13,882 nt of DNA from an uncultured Methanomassiliicoccales archaeon (GTDB lineage: Archaea > Thermoplasmatota > Thermoplasmata > Methanomassiliicoccales > Methanomethylophilaceae): positions 1-13,882 of the forward strand of contig CAKQHC010000035.1 in NCBI GenBank assembly GCA_934234005.1, read 5' to 3'. A model generated the notes under the pieces. It saw only the letters and a list, made by a program, of their open reading frames with translations. It had not been told where the DNA came from and made no database searches. Positions 12,290 to 13,882 of this stretch are shown here, one piece after another (the stretch's first letter is position 1; each line of letters opens with the position of its first letter). The position numbers and the translations under genes are program-made.

Positions 12290-13449
12290 CAAAAAAACAA
12301 GTTGATGCCTGTGAGTACAAAGAATGTATGGAGTGTATAAATTCCGATATTATGGACAGGGTTCTTAACAAAACCTCTGCCTATAATCCCGATTCATACA
12401 CACCGTCCGATGTCGTCAGGGCTCTTGCGTCGGACAGTCCCGGCATAGATGATTTTGCATCGTTGCTTTCACCCGCCGCAAAACCGTATCTTGAAAAGAT
12501 GGCAGAACGTGCTTCCGAAGAAACACGCAAACATTTCGGAAATTCCGTATGTCTTTTCACCCCCATGTATGCATCGAACTACTGTCAGAACGAATGTGTA
12601 TACTGCGGATTCAACGTCAATAATAAAATCATCAGAGCCAAACTTGATTTAGACGAAGTATCGGACGAACTGGATTCCATATCCAAATCAGGCCTCAGGG
12701 AAATCCTGATTCTCACGGGTGAATCGCCTGTCAAATCCGACGTTGATTATATTTCCGAATGCGTCAGACTGGCATCGGAGAGATTCGCGGTCGTAGGTGT
12801 GGAAGTATATCCGATGAACAGCGGAGATTATGCCAAGTTACATAAAGCCGGTGCCGACTATGTCACAGTCTTCCAGGAAACATACGATCCGAAAAGATAT
12901 GCCGAGCTTCATTTGGGAGGTCCCAAAAGGATATTCTCATACAGATTCGATGCCCAGGAAAGAGCCCTTATGGGCGGAATGCGCGGAGTGGCATTCGGCG
13001 CCCTTCTTGGTCTTGGTAACTTTCGTAAGGATGCGTTTTCCTGCGGACTGCACGCACATTATCTGAGGCAGAAATACCCCCATGCGGAAATATCGTTCTC
13101 TCTCCCGCGCCTCAGACCGTGCAAGAATGCCGAAGACCGTATAAATCCTGTCAGCGAATCGGATTTGCTCCAAGTTTCGATGGCATACCGTATATTCATG
13201 CCGTATGCCGGACAAACGATATCCACTCGCGAAAGACCGGGATTCAGGGACGGAATCGTTGGACTGACGGCAACCAAGATATCTGCCGGCGTGAGTGTAG
13301 GAATCGGAGAACACAGCGGAAAAGAACACGGAGACGGACAGTTCATAATATCCGATCCACGCAGTGTGGATGAAATAATACGCGCATTGAAAAACAAAGG
13401 TTTGCAACCGGTAATGTCAGATTATGTAAGAACCGATTTGTTGGACTGA
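12286..13449 (+). CDS. thiH: 2-iminoacetate synthase ThiH (radical SAM tyrosine lyase)
   Basis: A 387-residue radical SAM enzyme that splits tyrosine into p-cresol and dehydroglycine (2-iminoacetate) for ThiG. The iron-sulfur motif is Cys100-x3-Cys104-x2-Cys107 ([11 protein letters not shown]). Other ThiH features are LLSPAA (60-65), [16 protein letters not shown], the FSLPRLRPC segment and [10 protein letters not shown] near the C-terminus, colinear with E. coli ThiH. The TTG start overlaps the thiG stop (TTGA), suggesting coupling, with GGAG about 10 bases upstream. An ATG at 12328 would remove 14 residues and is a fair alternative. Choice of ThiH rather than the oxygen-dependent ThiO indicates an anaerobe. 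Last gene of the thi unit. Confidence 0.95.
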   Translation: MTKKQVDACEYKECMECINSDIMDRVLNKTSAYNPDSYTPSDVVRALASDSPGIDDFASLLSPAAKPYLEKMAERASEETRKHFGNSVCLFTPMYASNYCQNECVYCGFNVNNKIIRAKLDLDEVSDELDSISKSGLREILILTGESPVKSDVDYISECVRLASERFAVVGVEVYPMNSGDYAKLHKAGADYVTVFQETYDPKRYAELHLGGPKRIFSYRFDAQERALMGGMRGVAFGALLGLGNFRKDAFSCGLHAHYLRQKYPHAEISFSLPRLRPCKNAEDRINPVSESDLLQVSMAYRIFMPYAGQTISTRERPGFRDGIVGLTATKISAGVSVGIGEHSGKEHGDGQFIISDPRSVDEIIRALKNKGLQPVMSDYVRTDLLD

Positions 13450-13530
13450 ATCTCAAAAACTTTCATTCAGGATTAAAACTTCACTGATTTTGTATGATTG
13501 AAGGTACATGAAAGGTGTTTGAACCCAATG

Positions 13531-13575
13531 CCTGCCGAAGTGCGGGAGGGGTTGGCAAATTAATCGCCAGCCCCT
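13531..13575. terminator. Tandem GC-rich hairpins between converging genes
   Basis: CCTGC-CGAAGT-GCGGG (13531-13546, one G-U pair) is followed directly by a stem of ten pairs (one G-U) between AGGGGTTGGC (13547-13556) and GCCAGCCCCT (13566-13575). They stand out as a GC-rich island in an AT-rich 150-bp gap and lie downstream of both thiH and the minus-strand gene at 13602. A bidirectional terminator is the simplest call, although no strong T tract follows on either strand. AACCC (13522-13526) can instead pair with GGGTT (13549-13553), giving an alternative fold. Confidence 0.45.
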
Positions 13576-13601
13576 GCTCAATCTTTACTGATTTGATTTA
13601 A

Positions 13602-13880
13602 TCACTGGTTCATCAGACGTTTGTTGAGTTTGTCAATGTCGACAAAATCATCATTGTCATTCGGAATAAGCTCCGTAACAGCCAACTCTGCTTCCCTTAA
13701 CAGACCTTTGTCAACTGGCATGCCAGAACATAATTCAGTGGAAAGATCTCCTTCTATATCTGCAAAATAGCTGGATATTGTATCAATATCATCCATTGAT
13801 TTTAACGGCAGTTTTACATCGATATTAGGTAAATGCTTGCGGATTGTTTCAACAACCTTGTCTGATACTGTCATTTCCAT
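13602..13880 (-). CDS. Unrecognised small acidic protein (92 residues, 5' end near the window edge)
   Basis: I do not recognise this protein. From the ATG at 13880 it has 92 residues; the frame may continue upstream beyond the window, and an ATG at 13874 is also possible. It is acidic (many Asp/Glu, especially NDNDDFVDID near the C-terminus), with no membrane segment and one cysteine. Several likely amphipathic helices are visible (VSDKVVETIRKHL, REAELAVTELI, DIDKLNKRLMN). The AT-richer codon use differs slightly from the thi genes, hinting at a different history. Nothing nearby tells its role. Confidence 0.55.
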   Translation of the reverse strand: MEMTVSDKVVETIRKHLPNIDVKLPLKSMDDIDTISSYFADIEGDLSTELCSGMPVDKGLLREAELAVTELIPNDNDDFVDIDKLNKRLMNQ

Positions 13881-13882
13881 TC

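Noticed and set aside
13505..13601. Small frames in the gap after thiH
   Set aside because: They run through the hairpins and have no start signals; fewer than 30 codons with no support.

Overview
The window looks like a chromosomal piece of an anaerobic euryarchaeon, most likely a host- or gut-associated member of the Methanomassiliicoccales/Thermoplasmata. That placement is inference. The evidence is TATA-type promoters set about 25-28 nt before start codons (leaderless genes), a tRNA-Ala without an encoded CCA, an archaeal-style coiled-coil protein at the left edge, and the absence of TAG among 17 stop codons (11 TGA, 6 TAA). Several genes (nicotinate phosphoribosyltransferase, the MFS carrier, thiSFGH) look like those of anaerobic Firmicutes. 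I see no phage, insertion sequence or CRISPR array.

Layout. 1-404 (-): partial coiled-coil protein. 550-2093 (+): purB, then an overlooked 58-residue glycine-zipper membrane peptide. 2136-3575 (+): pncB for NAD salvage, with a perfect 9-bp dyad over its GTG start, closed by a hairpin shared with the convergent flavoprotein gene 3604-4011 (-). That gene diverges from a cupin-MFS pair (4064-5578, +), and one TATA element appears to serve both directions. 5635-5708 (+): tRNA-Ala(CGC), followed by about 440 bp with no gene I can support. 6155-8708 (+): a choloylglycine-hydrolase-family Ntn hydrolase, a stomatin/SPFH protein and a short NfeD partner. 8750-9073 (-): MazG-like pyrophosphatase. 9149-9805 (+): unrecognised protein. 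9777-10319 (-): beta-carbonic anhydrase. 10445-13449 (+): thiS-thiF-thiG-thiH. 13531-13575: paired GC-rich hairpins. 13602-13880 (-): unrecognised small acidic protein.

How the genes fit together. Most are housekeeping: purine synthesis, NAD salvage, nucleotide-pool cleaning and CO2/bicarbonate exchange. The thi operon makes the thiazole half of thiamine by the anaerobic bacterial route (ThiH makes dehydroglycine from tyrosine, ThiF/ThiS deliver sulfur, ThiG closes the ring). This is notable because archaea usually use a Thi4-type enzyme. The stomatin-NfeD pair is a classic membrane-microdomain module. The most original signals are regulatory or small: dyads centred on predicted initiation sites, the shared divergent TATA element, the glycine-zipper peptide after purB, and the internal nucleophile of the Ntn hydrolase.
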